Assembly (NCBI RefSeq): GCF_003244315.1
Contig: NZ_QKWH01000004.1
Coordinates: 62,001-126,000 of the forward strand
Source of the DNA: Xylanimonas oleitrophica
Lineage (GTDB): Bacteria; Actinomycetota; Actinomycetes; Actinomycetales; Cellulomonadaceae
Direction: 5' to 3'
Length of the DNA stretch: 64,000 bases
Below the pieces are notes generated by a model that ran no database searches, had not been told where the DNA came from, and worked only from the letters and a program-made list of their open reading frames with translations. The translations under genes and the position numbers were made by a program. Positions 8,559 through 15,942 of the stretch are shown here, piece by piece; position 1 is the first letter of the stretch; every line of letters begins with the position of its first letter.

Positions 8559-9485
8559 GTGCGACTGGGCGTCATCGACATCGGCTCCAACACCGTCCAC
8601 CTGCTGGTGCTCGACGCCGCGCACGGCGCGCGGCCCGTGCCCGCGGCGTCGGACTCCACCACCGTGCGCCTGATGCGCTACCTCGAGCCGGACGGCTCCA
8701 TCTCGCCCGACGGCGTCGCCGCCCTGGACGCCGCGGTGACCCGTGCGGCCGCCGTCGGCCGAGAGCACGGCACCGAGGGCACCCTCGCCATCGCCACCTC
8801 GGCCCTGCGCGAAGCCACCAACGGGCCCCAGGTGCTCGCCCTGCTCACCGAGAGGGCCGGGGTGCCCATCGAGGTGCTCTCCGGCGGTGACGAGGCCCGC
8901 CTCACCTTCCTGGCCGCACGCCGCTGGTACGGGTGGGGCGCAGGGCGCCTGCTGCTGCTCGACATCGGGGGCGGGTCCCTCGAGATCGCCGCCGGCACCG
9001 ACGAGGACCCCGACGTCGCCCTGTCGGTGCCGCTCGGCGCCGGCCGCATGACCCGCCGGTTCCTGTGGGAGAACGACCCGCCCGCGCCCGACGACGTCGC
9101 CCGCCTGCGCGAGCACGTGCGCGCCACGCTCGCCGACGCCGTCGGCCCCGCCCTCGCCGCCCAGCGCCCCGACCACGTCGTCGCCACTTCCAAGACGTTC
9201 CGCTCCCTGGCCCGCCTGGCCGGGATGCCGCGCGAGGTGCTCGGCAACGGGCACCGCTACCGCATGCAGCGCGCCAACCTGGAGGACTGGGTGCCGCGGC
9301 TGGCGCGGCTGTCCTCCCAGGACCGCACCGTGCTGCCCGGCATCGGGCCGGGCCGGGCCCGCCAGATCGTGGCCGGGGCCGTGGTGGCCGAGGAGGCGAT
9401 GCGCGCGCTGCGCGTCGAGGAGGTCGAGATCTGCCCGTGGGCGCTGCGAGAGGGCGCCATCCTGCGGCAGCTCGACCGGCTCTGA
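8559..9485 (+). CDS. Ppx/GppA-type exopolyphosphatase / pppGpp phosphohydrolase
   Basis: A 308-residue protein of the actin/ASKHA-fold Ppx/GppA family, which cleaves polyphosphate or pppGpp. It shows the N-terminal phosphate-1 motif IDIGSNTVHLLV (5-16), TSALREATN near 88, and the phosphate-2 motif DIGGGSLEI near 135. At 308 residues it is the short, two-domain actinobacterial form without the C-terminal HD domain. Ppx versus GppA activity cannot be decided from sequence. It begins at a leaderless-type GTG and is followed by an EamA gene with its own leaderless promoter. Confidence 0.9.
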   Translation: MRLGVIDIGSNTVHLLVLDAAHGARPVPAASDSTTVRLMRYLEPDGSISPDGVAALDAAVTRAAAVGREHGTEGTLAIATSALREATNGPQVLALLTERAGVPIEVLSGGDEARLTFLAARRWYGWGAGRLLLLDIGGGSLEIAAGTDEDPDVALSVPLGAGRMTRRFLWENDPPAPDDVARLREHVRATLADAVGPALAAQRPDHVVATSKTFRSLARLAGMPREVLGNGHRYRMQRANLEDWVPRLARLSSQDRTVLPGIGPGRARQIVAGAVVAEEAMRALRVEEVEICPWALREGAILRQLDRL

Positions 9486-9534
9486 CCCGGCCGGTCCACG
9501 GCGGGCGCGACATCTGCGCGAGACGAGGCGCGGA

Positions 9535-9540
9535 TACGCT
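9535..9540 (+). promoter_or_regulatory. Leaderless -10 box for the EamA transporter gene
   Basis: TACGCT, six bases, GTG start at 9547. It gives the transporter a promoter separate from the Ppx gene. Confidence 0.55.
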
Positions 9541-9546
9541 GCCCGC

Positions 9547-10419
9547 GTGCCCAGCGCCCTCGCCCCCGCCGCGGTGGACCGCGTCCCCGCGCCGCTGCTC
9601 TTCGTCGTCTCGGGGCTGACCCTCTACGCGGGAGCCGCGGTCGCCGTCGGGCTGTTCGACCGGATCGACGCACCGGCCGTGGGCTGGTGGCGCATCGTGC
9701 TCGCCGCCGTCGTCCTCGTGGCGTGGCGGCGGCCGTGGCGGCGCAGCTGGACGCTGCGCGAGCTCGGCTGGGCGGCGCTGTTCGGCGTCGCGCTCTCGGC
9801 CATGAACGTCGTGTTCTACGTGGGCATCGACCATCTACCCCTCGGCGTCGCCGTGGCCATCGAGTTCTGCGGGCCCGTGGCTGTCGCGGCGATCACGGGC
9901 CGCGGGTGGCGTGAGCGCGGTGCCATCGGCGTCGCAGCCGCCGGGGTGGTGCTGCTCGCCGGCGTCACCCTCGAGTCCGACCTGCCGCGTGCGGACGTGC
10001 TCGTGGGGCTCACCGCCATCGGAGCCGCCGCCGCCTGCTGGGCGGGGTACATCGTGCTGGGCAAGCGCGTGGCCGGGGCAGGCAGCGGCATCGACTCCCT
10101 GGCCGTCGGCATGGTGGCCGGGGCGCTCGTGTTCGCCCCCGTGTTCGGGCGCACCGCCGCCACCGTGGTGCCCGACCCGCAGGTGCTCGGCTTCCTGTTC
10201 GTGGTGGCGCTCTGCTCGTCCGTGGTGCCCTACGTGCTCGACCAGGTGGTGCTGCGGCGCATCGGCACCGCCGCCTTCTCCGTGCTCACCGCCCTCCTGC
10301 CCGCCACCGCCGTGGTGGTCGGGGCCGTGGTGCTGCAGCAGGTGCCCACCTGGCCCGAGCTGGTGGGCCTGACGCTCGTCTCCGGGGCCATCGTCATGAC
10401 CGCCCGCGCCCGCGCCTGA
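9547..10419 (+). CDS. EamA/RhtA-family metabolite exporter
   Basis: A 290-residue inner-membrane protein of the drug/metabolite transporter superfamily. It has ten predicted helices arranged as two EamA repeats of about 140 residues each. The first contains WWRIVLAA and FYVGIDHLPLGVAVAIEFCGPV, the second AGYIVLGKRVAGAGSG and SSVVPYVLDQVVLRRIG. The GVAVAIEF...GPV segment is characteristic of the RhtA group that exports threonine or homoserine in Escherichia coli. The substrate here is inferred only. The last gene before the tRNA pair. Confidence 0.88.
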   Translation: MPSALAPAAVDRVPAPLLFVVSGLTLYAGAAVAVGLFDRIDAPAVGWWRIVLAAVVLVAWRRPWRRSWTLRELGWAALFGVALSAMNVVFYVGIDHLPLGVAVAIEFCGPVAVAAITGRGWRERGAIGVAAAGVVLLAGVTLESDLPRADVLVGLTAIGAAAACWAGYIVLGKRVAGAGSGIDSLAVGMVAGALVFAPVFGRTAATVVPDPQVLGFLFVVALCSSVVPYVLDQVVLRRIGTAAFSVLTALLPATAVVVGAVVLQQVPTWPELVGLTLVSGAIVMTARARA

Positions 10420-10471
10420 AAGGCCCGCGCCGCCGCGAACACGCAGGTGGAGGCGCTGCGGGCGAGGCGCT

Positions 10472-10500
10472 TTGGTCCCAGGGCTCCGTCCAGGTACTCT
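10472..10500 (+). promoter_or_regulatory. Promoter of tRNA-Ser
   Basis: A -35 TTGGTC (10472-10477), a 17-base spacer and a -10 TACTCT (10495-10500). The tRNA begins 26 bases further on. Confidence 0.6.
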
Positions 10501-10526
10501 GGCACGCGCGGTGGAGTACACCGCAA

Positions 10527-10618
10527 GGAGACGTCGCATAGTCAGGTCTAGTGCGCCACCCTGCTAAGGTGGTAACGGGGCAACCCGTTCGAGGGTTCAA
10601 ATCCCTCCGTCTCCGCCA
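10527..10618 (+). tRNA. tRNA-Ser (anticodon GCT)
   Basis: The acceptor arms GGAGACG and CGTCTCC pair perfectly. The discriminator is G and CCA is encoded. The anticodon stem CCACC/GGTGG carries loop CTGCTAA, hence anticodon GCT. The long variable arm typical of class II serine tRNAs is present, and the T arm has GGTTCAAATCC. Confidence 0.96.
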
Positions 10619-10620
10619 GG

Positions 10621-10655
10621 AAGGTCCCGGCTGCCGTGAGCCCGGGGCCTTTTCT
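10621..10655 (+). terminator. Intrinsic terminator of tRNA-Ser
   Basis: Arms AAGGTCCCGG and CCGGGGCCTT (one wobble) with an 11-base loop, followed by TTTCT. Confidence 0.75.
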
Positions 10656-10712
10656 GTTCCTCCGGACAGGTCGAGGTGCGCCGTGTGGTGCGTCACGAAC
10701 GGTCAGCACGGT

Positions 10713-10742
10713 TTGGGGAACCGCGTGGAGTCGTTGTAGTGT
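10713..10742 (+). promoter_or_regulatory. Promoter of tRNA-Arg
   Basis: TTGGGG (10713-10718), an 18-base spacer, TAGTGT (10737-10742). The tRNA starts 38 bases downstream. Confidence 0.5.
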
Positions 10743-10779
10743 TCTCGACGGCCGGTCAGCCCCAGGGCAAGTCGGCCAC

Positions 10780-10852
10780 GCGCCCGTAGCTCAACGGATA
10801 GAGCATCTGACTACGGATCAGAAGGTTGGGGGTTCGAATCCCTCCGGGCGCA
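10780..10852 (+). tRNA. tRNA-Arg (anticodon ACG)
   Basis: Acceptor arms GCGCCCG/CGGGCGC, D arm with AGCTCAACGGATAGAGC, anticodon stem TCTGA/TCAGA with loop CTACGGA, so anticodon ACG. The T arm is GGGGGTTCGAATCCCTC. CCA is not encoded. Its 3' end is repeated at 13521, which makes it a likely integration target. Confidence 0.97.
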
Positions 10853-10944
10853 CACCATCGACAGAGCCCTCGTCCACCGGACGGGGGCTCTCGTCGTTCA
10901 CGAGGCGAAGTGTGGGCGCGTAGCCCTGCGAGAGCGGGCGGTAC
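10840..10944. repeat. Direct repeat A: 3' end of tRNA-Arg plus its terminator and flank
   Basis: 105 bases matching 13521-13624 with about six substitutions and three single-base gaps. It includes the last 13 bases of tRNA-Arg, an AGAGCCC...GGGCTCT hairpin that is the probable tRNA terminator, and about 50 further bases. It looks like an attachment-site type duplication. Confidence 0.8.
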
Positions 10945-10977
10945 AGCTCTCCGACCTCGACGCCCAGGACTCGGGAC

Positions 10978-11322
10978 ATGTGGACGACCGGAGAGAGCGA
11001 GGCCGACCGGTACCGCGACTGGCACGCCAGCGTGTCGGCGACCGAGTTGGCCCAGCGCGTCGGTGACCGCGCCGCGGCGTTCGCCCGCCGACCCGCGGAC
11101 GAGCGTGCGCAGCTCGCTGTGGCCTGGACCGCCTACCGCGCCCGCTGGGGACTTCCCGCACCAAGCACCGGCCGCGACGTGACCCGTCTTCCCGAGGGGC
11201 GCCTGCTGGGCAGGCCTGAGCCCGCCACCGACGACCGGGTGCTCTTCGACTACGACGCGTGGCCCACGATCTTGCGATGGCTAGGGGGCCGAGGCCGCCC
11301 CGCTGAGATAACCTGGCGTTGA
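10978..11322 (+). CDS. Hypothetical protein, 114 residues
   Basis: Not recognised. It is a soluble, Ala/Arg-rich, mostly helical protein with a tryptophan-rich centre and end (AVAWTAYRARWGLP, then WPTILRWLGGRG). Codon use is like its neighbours, with G or C in most third positions. The upstream GGGAC is a weak ribosome binding site. It lies just inside repeat A in a region of broken genes, so it could be a cargo gene or a remnant. No domain can be assigned. Confidence 0.45.
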   Translation: MWTTGESEADRYRDWHASVSATELAQRVGDRAAAFARRPADERAQLAVAWTAYRARWGLPAPSTGRDVTRLPEGRLLGRPEPATDDRVLFDYDAWPTILRWLGGRGRPAEITWR

Positions 11323-11629
11323 AGGCGGCAGGCAGTGTTCAGTACACAGCCCAGCCGCCTTCACACATGCCGGGCCCCGTGCGATGTCGCCGGGGACCGC
11401 GTCGCCGTCGAGGTCACCGGTGCCTACGCCGGCAGCCCCTGCGCGAGTACGCCGCCCAGCACGTGAGCAGCTTCAAAGTTGCGCGTGTCCGGGCAACAAG
11501 CCCAGCCGTGCCTGTTCCCGTAGCGGAACGCCCCGAACCGCTGGGAGTGCGTGTCCGTGACCAGATCGTTCCGCTTCTGGCCCGGATCGCGCCTGCCGCG
11601 CGGATGCGGCCACGCCCCAGGATCGGACC
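11323..11629. other. Gene-poor stretch, likely decayed sequence
   Basis: No intact gene is seen. It starts with an inverted repeat, GAAGGCGGC (11321-11329) and GCCGCCTTC (11354-11362). Several short open frames overlap on both strands, including a minus-strand one ending near 11424 with a plausible composition, but none resembles a known family well enough to call. Confidence 0.4.
11618..11623 (+). promoter_or_regulatory. Leaderless-type -10 box before the isochorismatase remnant
   Basis: CAGGAT, six bases, ATG at 11630. It matches the leaderless layout of intact genes in the window. Confidence 0.35.
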
Positions 11630-11773
11630 ATGAACCGTGCACTGATCGTGATCGACGTCCAGGAGTCCTTCCGAGCGAGGGATGCATGGGGCACTGTCGC
11701 CAACCCGCGCATCGTTGATCCGGTGAACCGACTCGTCCGGCTGGCTCGAGCCCGAGGCGATCAGGTGGTCTGA
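11630..11773 (+). pseudogene. Isochorismatase-family hydrolase, N-terminal remnant
   Basis: Forty-seven residues match the start of cysteine hydrolases of the isochorismatase family: ALIVIDVQESF at 4-14 includes the catalytic Asp of the Asp-Lys-Cys triad. The frame stops at TGA (11771) after GDQVV. The family usually has VW next, so a TGG to TGA change is likely. After the stop the sequence soon changes frame into a GlxA-type regulator. Isochorismatase genes and GlxA regulators are often neighbours, so a deletion probably joined the two. The rest of the enzyme, with Lys and Cys, is gone. Confidence 0.6.
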
Positions 11774-12363
11774 GTGCTGCTCTCGGTCAGGCCGGCCTGC
11801 TGGACGGACGCAGATGCACCACCCACCACCAGCTGCAGGAGGAGCTTGCGTCCCGGTATCCACGTGCTCGTGTCATCGAGGACGTGCTGTTCACCGATGA
11901 CGGCGGTGTGGTGACCTCGGCCGGTATAGCGAGCGGCATCGACCTGTCACTGCACCTGCTGGCTGCCCGCCACGGCCCGGGGCTGGCCTCACAGGTCGCG
12001 CGCGACCTGGTCGTCTACGGGCGACGGAACGGGAACGAACCGCAAGCGAGCGCCATGACGGCCCATCGAGCGCACCTGGATGACACCGTTCATCGAGTCC
12101 AGGACTACATCGACGGCCACTACACCGAGACGTTGCCGCTGTCCCGGCTGGCGAGCCTCGCTGCGGTCAGCCCGCGGACCCTCACCCGCGCTTTCGCACG
12201 GGCGATCGGGTTGACCCCTCTGCGCTACCAGCAGGCGCTGCGGCTGGATCACGCCGAACGCCAGCTCGCCGCAGGCACCACGGTGGAAGCAGCCCCAGCG
12301 AGCGTGGGCTTCGGAGATGCCCGGATGCTGCGTCGTCTGCGGCGGTCGCGAGGTGACGCATGA
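11773..12363 (+). pseudogene. GlxA-type AraC-family regulator, N-terminally truncated
   Basis: The frame carries the second half of the DJ-1/PfpI-like domain (GQAGLLDGRR near 6-15, then VLFTDDGGVVTSAGIASGID, where the GlxA family is well conserved). An intact AraC helix-turn-helix follows (LSRLASLAAVSPRTLTRAF and VGFGDARMLRRL). About 100 N-terminal residues are missing, as are a start codon and a ribosome binding site in place. A GTG at 11884 could start a shortened protein. The C-terminus is slightly shorter than usual. It probably once controlled the adjacent isochorismatase gene. I regard it as broken. Confidence 0.65.
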
Positions 12364-12636
12364 AGATCAGTGCCGACCTGTGATGACCTGCTCGAGTCGT
12401 ACTCGTGAGACGCGCGGTGCGGTGGCGGAAGGGCTCGTACGGCCAACCGCTGATCCTCCCCAGCGGCATTCCCCATGGCGCTGCGACCCGTGGTCGATGG
12501 CTCGACGAGCGTTCTGCTCGCTCTGCTCGGAGGCACACCGGGACTACCGGCGGGGCGGAACGCGGCTGCGCGCGGGCTGGCGCATCGTCAACTTCCGCTG
12601 CGCCGTCTGTTGACCGCGGCTCGGCGGTCGGTGTGG
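12364..12636. other. Gene-less stretch of 273 bases
   Basis: No supported gene. A plus-strand frame ends with a CSLC...CAVC arrangement (up to 12613) that could be a zinc-binding remnant, but it has no start or family match that I can defend. Confidence 0.35.
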
Positions 12637-13002
12637 CTACATCCGTGCAGCTAGTAGGGCGTTCACGGTGGTCTGAGGGCTGAGCGGCAGAAAGTACGGG
12701 GCCCAGTCGGTCACGACGATGTCGCGCCCGGCACCGACTACGTGCGTGGCGAGCCAGGCGATGATCTCTGCCGCAAGCGTGCTCTCCGCTTCTACACTGA
12801 TCCCTGTCCCGCCCGACAAGAGAGCCACGAGGGCGACGCTCTCACTGCCGTGGATGATGAGCTGGCCGTCGCTCATCGCGCACAGTTCGCCGATCGCGGG
12901 TTGCCAAATTGCGTCCGGCCACTGCTCTTGTGCTGCAATCACCACGGCGTCTGCATCGAACCAACGTGAGCCGTCGAGCGCTCCGATCAGGACATCAGCC
13001 AT
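12637..13002 (-). CDS. Hypothetical protein, 121 residues
   Basis: Not recognised. The ATG at 13002 has GGAGG at 8 bases, a better start signal than most here. The protein is acidic with an even alpha/beta pattern: DGSRWFDADAVVIAAQEQWP, then DGQLIIHGSESVALVALLSGG, and a C-terminal aromatic WAPYFLPLSP. It has no signal peptide or membrane helix. Small acidic single-domain proteins in toxin/immunity neighbourhoods are often immunity proteins, and a toxin-immunity pair lies 1.5 kb away; this is only a contextual idea. It appears intact inside a region of decayed genes. Confidence 0.6.
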   Translation of the reverse strand: MADVLIGALDGSRWFDADAVVIAAQEQWPDAIWQPAIGELCAMSDGQLIIHGSESVALVALLSGGTGISVEAESTLAAEIIAWLATHVVGAGRDIVVTDWAPYFLPLSPQTTVNALLAARM

Positions 13003-13074
13003 GGCTTGCCTCCATCATCGGCGTGCAGCCACGCCAGGCGCCCGGCTCGTCGTCGTGCTCGCGGGGTTCGGTGG

Positions 13075-13520
13075 TCACGTAGCGGTCCTTCCGGTGACGG
13101 TCATGGCCAGCAAGGGTGCGCAGCGGTGGAGCTCACTGCTGGGGGTAGGTGGGCAGGCGGGTCGAGGCGGCGGCAGTGGGCGCCCGTAGCGGGCTCGGGC
13201 CTCAGCAGTCGCTACGCGCACGGCCTCGGTCATCCACGCGGACAGGGACAGTACGCGATCGCCGCCGAGCCTGCGGTCGACGGCCACAGCCGCCCAGCCT
13301 GTGTCGATGCACCGCTCAGGCACGCGCAGATTGAGCCGAGTGGACCCTTGGGTGCGGTCCTCGGTAGGAGCTGGGCGAGCCGGGAGCGCTCGGCCGGCGG
13401 GCGGGCGGCGTGCCGCTCGATCGCCCGCCCGACCCAAAGAGCGAAGCCGTGGGGCGGGTCGTCCAGCAGCTCCAGGTCGACCAGGTAGGCCGAGCGTGCC
13501 TGGGCGTAGGTGAGCGAACG
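13075..13520 (-). pseudogene. Ribbon-helix-helix type DNA-binding protein, frameshifted and 5'-truncated
   Basis: Read leftwards, one frame gives SLTYAQARSAYLVDLELLDD and a helix ending LAQLLP. After about 13365 the sense continues in another frame with STRLNLRVPE, LSLSAWMTEAVRVA and an Arg/Pro-rich tail. RLNLRVP...LSLSAWM is the strand-helix pattern of CopG/ribbon-helix-helix proteins that accompany plasmid or transposon functions. The frameshift and the abrupt 5' end exactly at repeat B argue that it is dead. A sequencing error would be the alternative for the frameshift. Confidence 0.45.
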
Positions 13521-13624
13521 CCCTCCGAGCGCACACCATCGGCAGAGCCTCGTCGACAGGACGGGGCTCTCGTCGTTCACGAGGCGAAGCGTGGGCGCAT
13601 AGGCCCTGCGAGAGCGGGCGGTAC
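13521..13624. repeat. Direct repeat B: copy of the tRNA-Arg 3' end and flank
   Basis: 104 bases matching 10840-10944. The tRNA part is only its last 13 bases with one change (CCTCCGAGCGCA). The hairpin is kept. It separates the truncated ribbon-helix-helix gene from the truncated methyltransferase, so it marks a junction. Confidence 0.8.
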
Positions 13625-13628
13625 GGCG

Positions 13629-14267
13629 TCACGGCCCGTGCTCCACGTGACCTCGCCCGCGGATCTTGTCGGATCTGCCCGAGCGGGGAGCGGCTCCAGC
13701 CTCTACGACGTTGTGTGCGTCGAAGACGACCTTCTTCTCCGCATCGACCTCGGTGACTTCCAGCCACTCCCGCAGGTGTCCGAACTCTGTGCGTCGCTCA
13801 CCGGCGGTGGTCTCTGGGGTCCACTGCTCCCACTCGCGTGCGGTGGGGTTCCGGCTCTCGAAGCTGAACACACCGCCGGACCTGAGCGCGCCGGCCACGC
13901 ACGCCAGCGCGCCCGGAAGCTCTGCTGGGCCGATGTGCTGGATCGCGTTGCCGGTGCAGACGACCAGGTCCACGTCACCTGTCTGCGGAATGGCGGTGGC
14001 ATCGCCCTCGACCCATCGCACCCGGTCGGAACCTTGCCGACTGCGGGCGATAGCAAGCATGGTCGGGCTGGGATCGACCCCGACGATCCTGCGCCCGGCC
14101 GCGTAGAAGGACCGGGTCAGCAGACCTGTGCCGCACCCGAGATCGACGATCGATCTGGCGCCCAGCTCGTTCGCGAGCGCGCGGTAGAACGCGTGGTCTG
14201 GGCCGTCGGGGTTGTCCAGGTCGTAGAGGGTCGCGAGCTGTGGATCGCCGTAAGGGTCCTCCTGCAC
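13629..14267 (-). pseudogene. SAM-dependent methyltransferase, C-terminally truncated
   Basis: A class I methyltransferase of the UbiE/Methyltransf_25 type. It has motif I VDLGCGTGLLTR near 41-52, an acidic residue after GVDPSPTMLA, and motif IV-like DVDLVVCTGNAIQHI. After VVFDAHNVV (near residue 188) the sequence turns into low-complexity text and stops 5 bases from repeat B, whereas relatives run on by about 50 residues of beta-strands. I therefore read it as cut at its 3' end by the event that left the repeat. The start is well supported: a minus-strand TAGGCT lies 6 bases before the GTG at 14267. The catalytic core is intact, so residual activity is possible. Confidence 0.6.
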
Positions 14268-14273
14268 GCCCCG

Positions 14274-14279
14274 AGCCTA
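14274..14279 (-). promoter_or_regulatory. Leaderless -10 box for the methyltransferase
   Basis: Minus-strand TAGGCT, six bases, GTG at 14267. Confidence 0.5.
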
Positions 14280-14441
14280 GAGTCGCGTGCCTGCCTCGAC
14301 CCACCGAATGTTCGTGATCTGTCCGTTCCGGCGGCGGCGAACCACCCGGCTCGTCACACCCGCCCTGTGGGCGGCATTCGCTTGTGAAGACCTCGTGCCT
14401 GCAAAGAACCTTCGGCACCGCACGTGCTGATCGCAGCTGGG

Positions 14442-14864
14442 CTAATCCCTGACGGCCTCGACGAGGGCGTTGTCGAGCTGTCCGGTCCGCAGCGCCTCGA
14501 GGCCCGACTCGGTAGCGCACAGGCGGTGGTTCTCGCCGATCCAGAGATCGTCGACGCCGGGCCGACCCGTGACCTTCATCCAGCGAAAGTTCGGAAGCTG
14601 GCCAGTGTGGAGCTCTGCGAAGTCAGGCGACCGGGTCACCTCTACATGGTCGAACTCGACACCGGTGATCCCACGCTCACGGAGGGCGTGCACGAGCCTC
14701 TCGGTCACGACATAGCAAGGGAACGTCGTCACGAGGTCGTCCCCGAACCAGTCGCTGAACTCGTAGTTGAGCCGCTTCACGCGGGGAGGGTGGACGGAGG
14801 CGTCCAGGATCGTCCCGGGGCCGAGCTCACCGGCAACCGCGGGCCGGATCGTGTACGTGGTCAT
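14442..14864 (-). CDS. Immunity protein, Imm11/DUF1629-like
   Basis: A 140-residue soluble protein. The pattern fits the Imm11 (DUF1629) family: LNYEFSDWFGDDLV, a YVVTERLVHALRE helix, then GVEFDHVEV, with a C-terminal half holding WMKVTGRPGVDDLWIG. Such proteins protect a cell from the C-terminal toxin encoded just upstream. The ATG has GGAG at 5 bases and overlaps the toxin stop by 4 bases (ATGA), the tight coupling expected for toxin and antidote. It looks intact even though the toxin gene is cut, which is common for orphan immunity genes. Family assignment is by pattern, not by alignment. Confidence 0.6.
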   Translation of the reverse strand: MTTYTIRPAVAGELGPGTILDASVHPPRVKRLNYEFSDWFGDDLVTTFPCYVVTERLVHALRERGITGVEFDHVEVTRSPDFAELHTGQLPNFRWMKVTGRPGVDDLWIGENHRLCATESGLEALRTGQLDNALVEAVRD

Positions 14865-15214
14865 GGGATCTCCGGTCTGAGCGGGGAGCCGTACTTGCGG
14901 TCCATCTCGGTAGCGAACTCGAGCAGTTCGTCGAGCGTCGCATGAGGGTGAGATGAGTAGAAGTCGTTCCACTCAATACGAAGGCGTGACAGGTGGAGCC
15001 TGGAGTTCGCCTCCGTGGGGATGCCCCGAAGGTTCTCCAATGAGTGCATCTGTTGCGGCTGGATCAAGCCGGGGTAGCGACGCATCGCCTGTTGCTCCAC
15101 TGCGTGGTGGACCCATACGTTCCCTTCAAGCTCGGGATGCGCCCGGAAGAAGGTCCGGCGGTAGTCGCGTGACTCGGTCCAGCGCCTCTGGGCGCTCGGC
15201 GTGGAGCGGAAGCA
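14861..15214 (-). pseudogene. Polymorphic-toxin C-terminal nuclease domain remnant
   Basis: Only the last 117 residues of a larger toxin remain. The upstream in-frame stop is at 15215-15217 and no suitable start exists at the true N-terminus. The remnant reads YRRTFFRAHPELE, then WVHHAVEQQ, MHSLENLRGIP, LHLSRLRIEWNDFY and ATEMDRKYG. This series (HH followed by an E/N-rich stretch and a WN.FY helix) is that of HNH/endonuclease VII-type toxin tips found at the end of Rhs, RHS-repeat or contact-dependent toxins. Its neighbour is a coupled immunity gene. Such orphan tips act as a reservoir for swapping toxin ends. A short in-frame GTG start (near 15112) could still make a fragment. Confidence 0.65.
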
Positions 15215-15258
15215 TCACCACCAACGCCGCCCCGTAGCGTCCGCGTCACCCCTCGCCG

Positions 15259-15293
15259 AGGACCCCACCCCCGCACGCGAGTGGTGGGGTCCT
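15259..15293. terminator. Hairpin terminator
   Basis: Arms AGGACCCCAC (15259-15268) and GTGGGGTCCT (15284-15293) with a 15-base loop, followed by TTC on the plus strand. It separates the toxin remnant from the IS remnant region. Confidence 0.65.
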
Positions 15294-15505
15294 TCACGTT
15301 CCGCGCCCCGGCAATTCACCCGCTCCTAGGCCTGTGCGACCCGTGCGCTCTCGGCCTCGCTCCGGACCGTCCCCGTTCGACGCCGGAAGGAGGCGTCAAT
15401 GACGGGCCTACAGCCCACTCGACACGGGAGAACTCATGACGAAATCGCGGGAGAAGACGACAGCGGGGCGCTGGCCGAGGGGCGAGAGAGCAGGACGTCG
15501 ACGCC

Positions 15506-15682
15506 ATGCTGCTGGTGCAGGCGAGTGCACACGTGCGGGTGCTGGGGTGGGTTGGGAGGCACCCCGACAACAACTTGCCCGCATGGCTCCAGCGCTACCT
15601 GGTCCGGCTGCTTGTCCGGGAATTGCTCAGGCTGCTCAGGGTCCTCGTGGACGAGGTGGGCAGGTATCTCAGATGGCGGTAG
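15506..15682 (+). CDS. Possible small protein, 58 residues
   Basis: A short frame with G or C in nearly all third positions. It encodes HPDNNLPAWLQRYLVRLL followed by an amphipathic Leu/Arg-rich helix. No family is recognised and no good ribosome binding site precedes the ATG. It may be a remnant or chance frame. The surrounding 15294-15776 holds nothing else that I can support. Confidence 0.2.
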   Translation: MLLVQASAHVRVLGWVGRHPDNNLPAWLQRYLVRLLVRELLRLLRVLVDEVGRYLRWR

Positions 15683-15776
15683 CGCTGACCAGCGGATCAC
15701 AGTGCGCCGTGGCCCGAGGATCGCACGACGTCGTACTGGTGGCGCCGACCTGCTGGCGTCGCGGTCGAGGTCCGGG

Positions 15777-15900
15777 CTACGCCCTGGTCCACACGATGCA
15801 GGCAGACGGGACGACGACGGCGCGGTAGGTGATGGCGAGCTTGTCGTAGCGAGTCGCCAGCCCGGGCCACTGCTTGGTGTGGGCCTGACCAAGACCAGGC
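15777..15900 (-). mobile_element. IS5-family transposase, C-terminal remnant
   Basis: Read leftwards, the frame ends QWPGLATRYDKLAITYRA, then VVPSACIVW and a stop. This is the well-known end of IS5-group DDE transposases (R..GLATRYDK....YRA). No start, no DDE residues and no terminal inverted repeats remain. It is a fossil that marks the left edge of the catabolic region. Confidence 0.7.
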
Positions 15901-15942
15901 CTCATGGCGTCTCACCGACGTGTGGCGGCCGTGACCTAGCGC

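Noticed and set aside
10840-13624. CRISPR array as an explanation of the repeats
   Set aside because: There are only two copies, 2.7 kb apart, and they contain a tRNA end. No regular spacers were seen in the window.
15434-15892. Minus-strand frame of 152 codons near the IS5 remnant
   Set aside because: Its translation is Ser/Pro/Arg-rich noise. The real transposase tail is in a different minus-strand frame.
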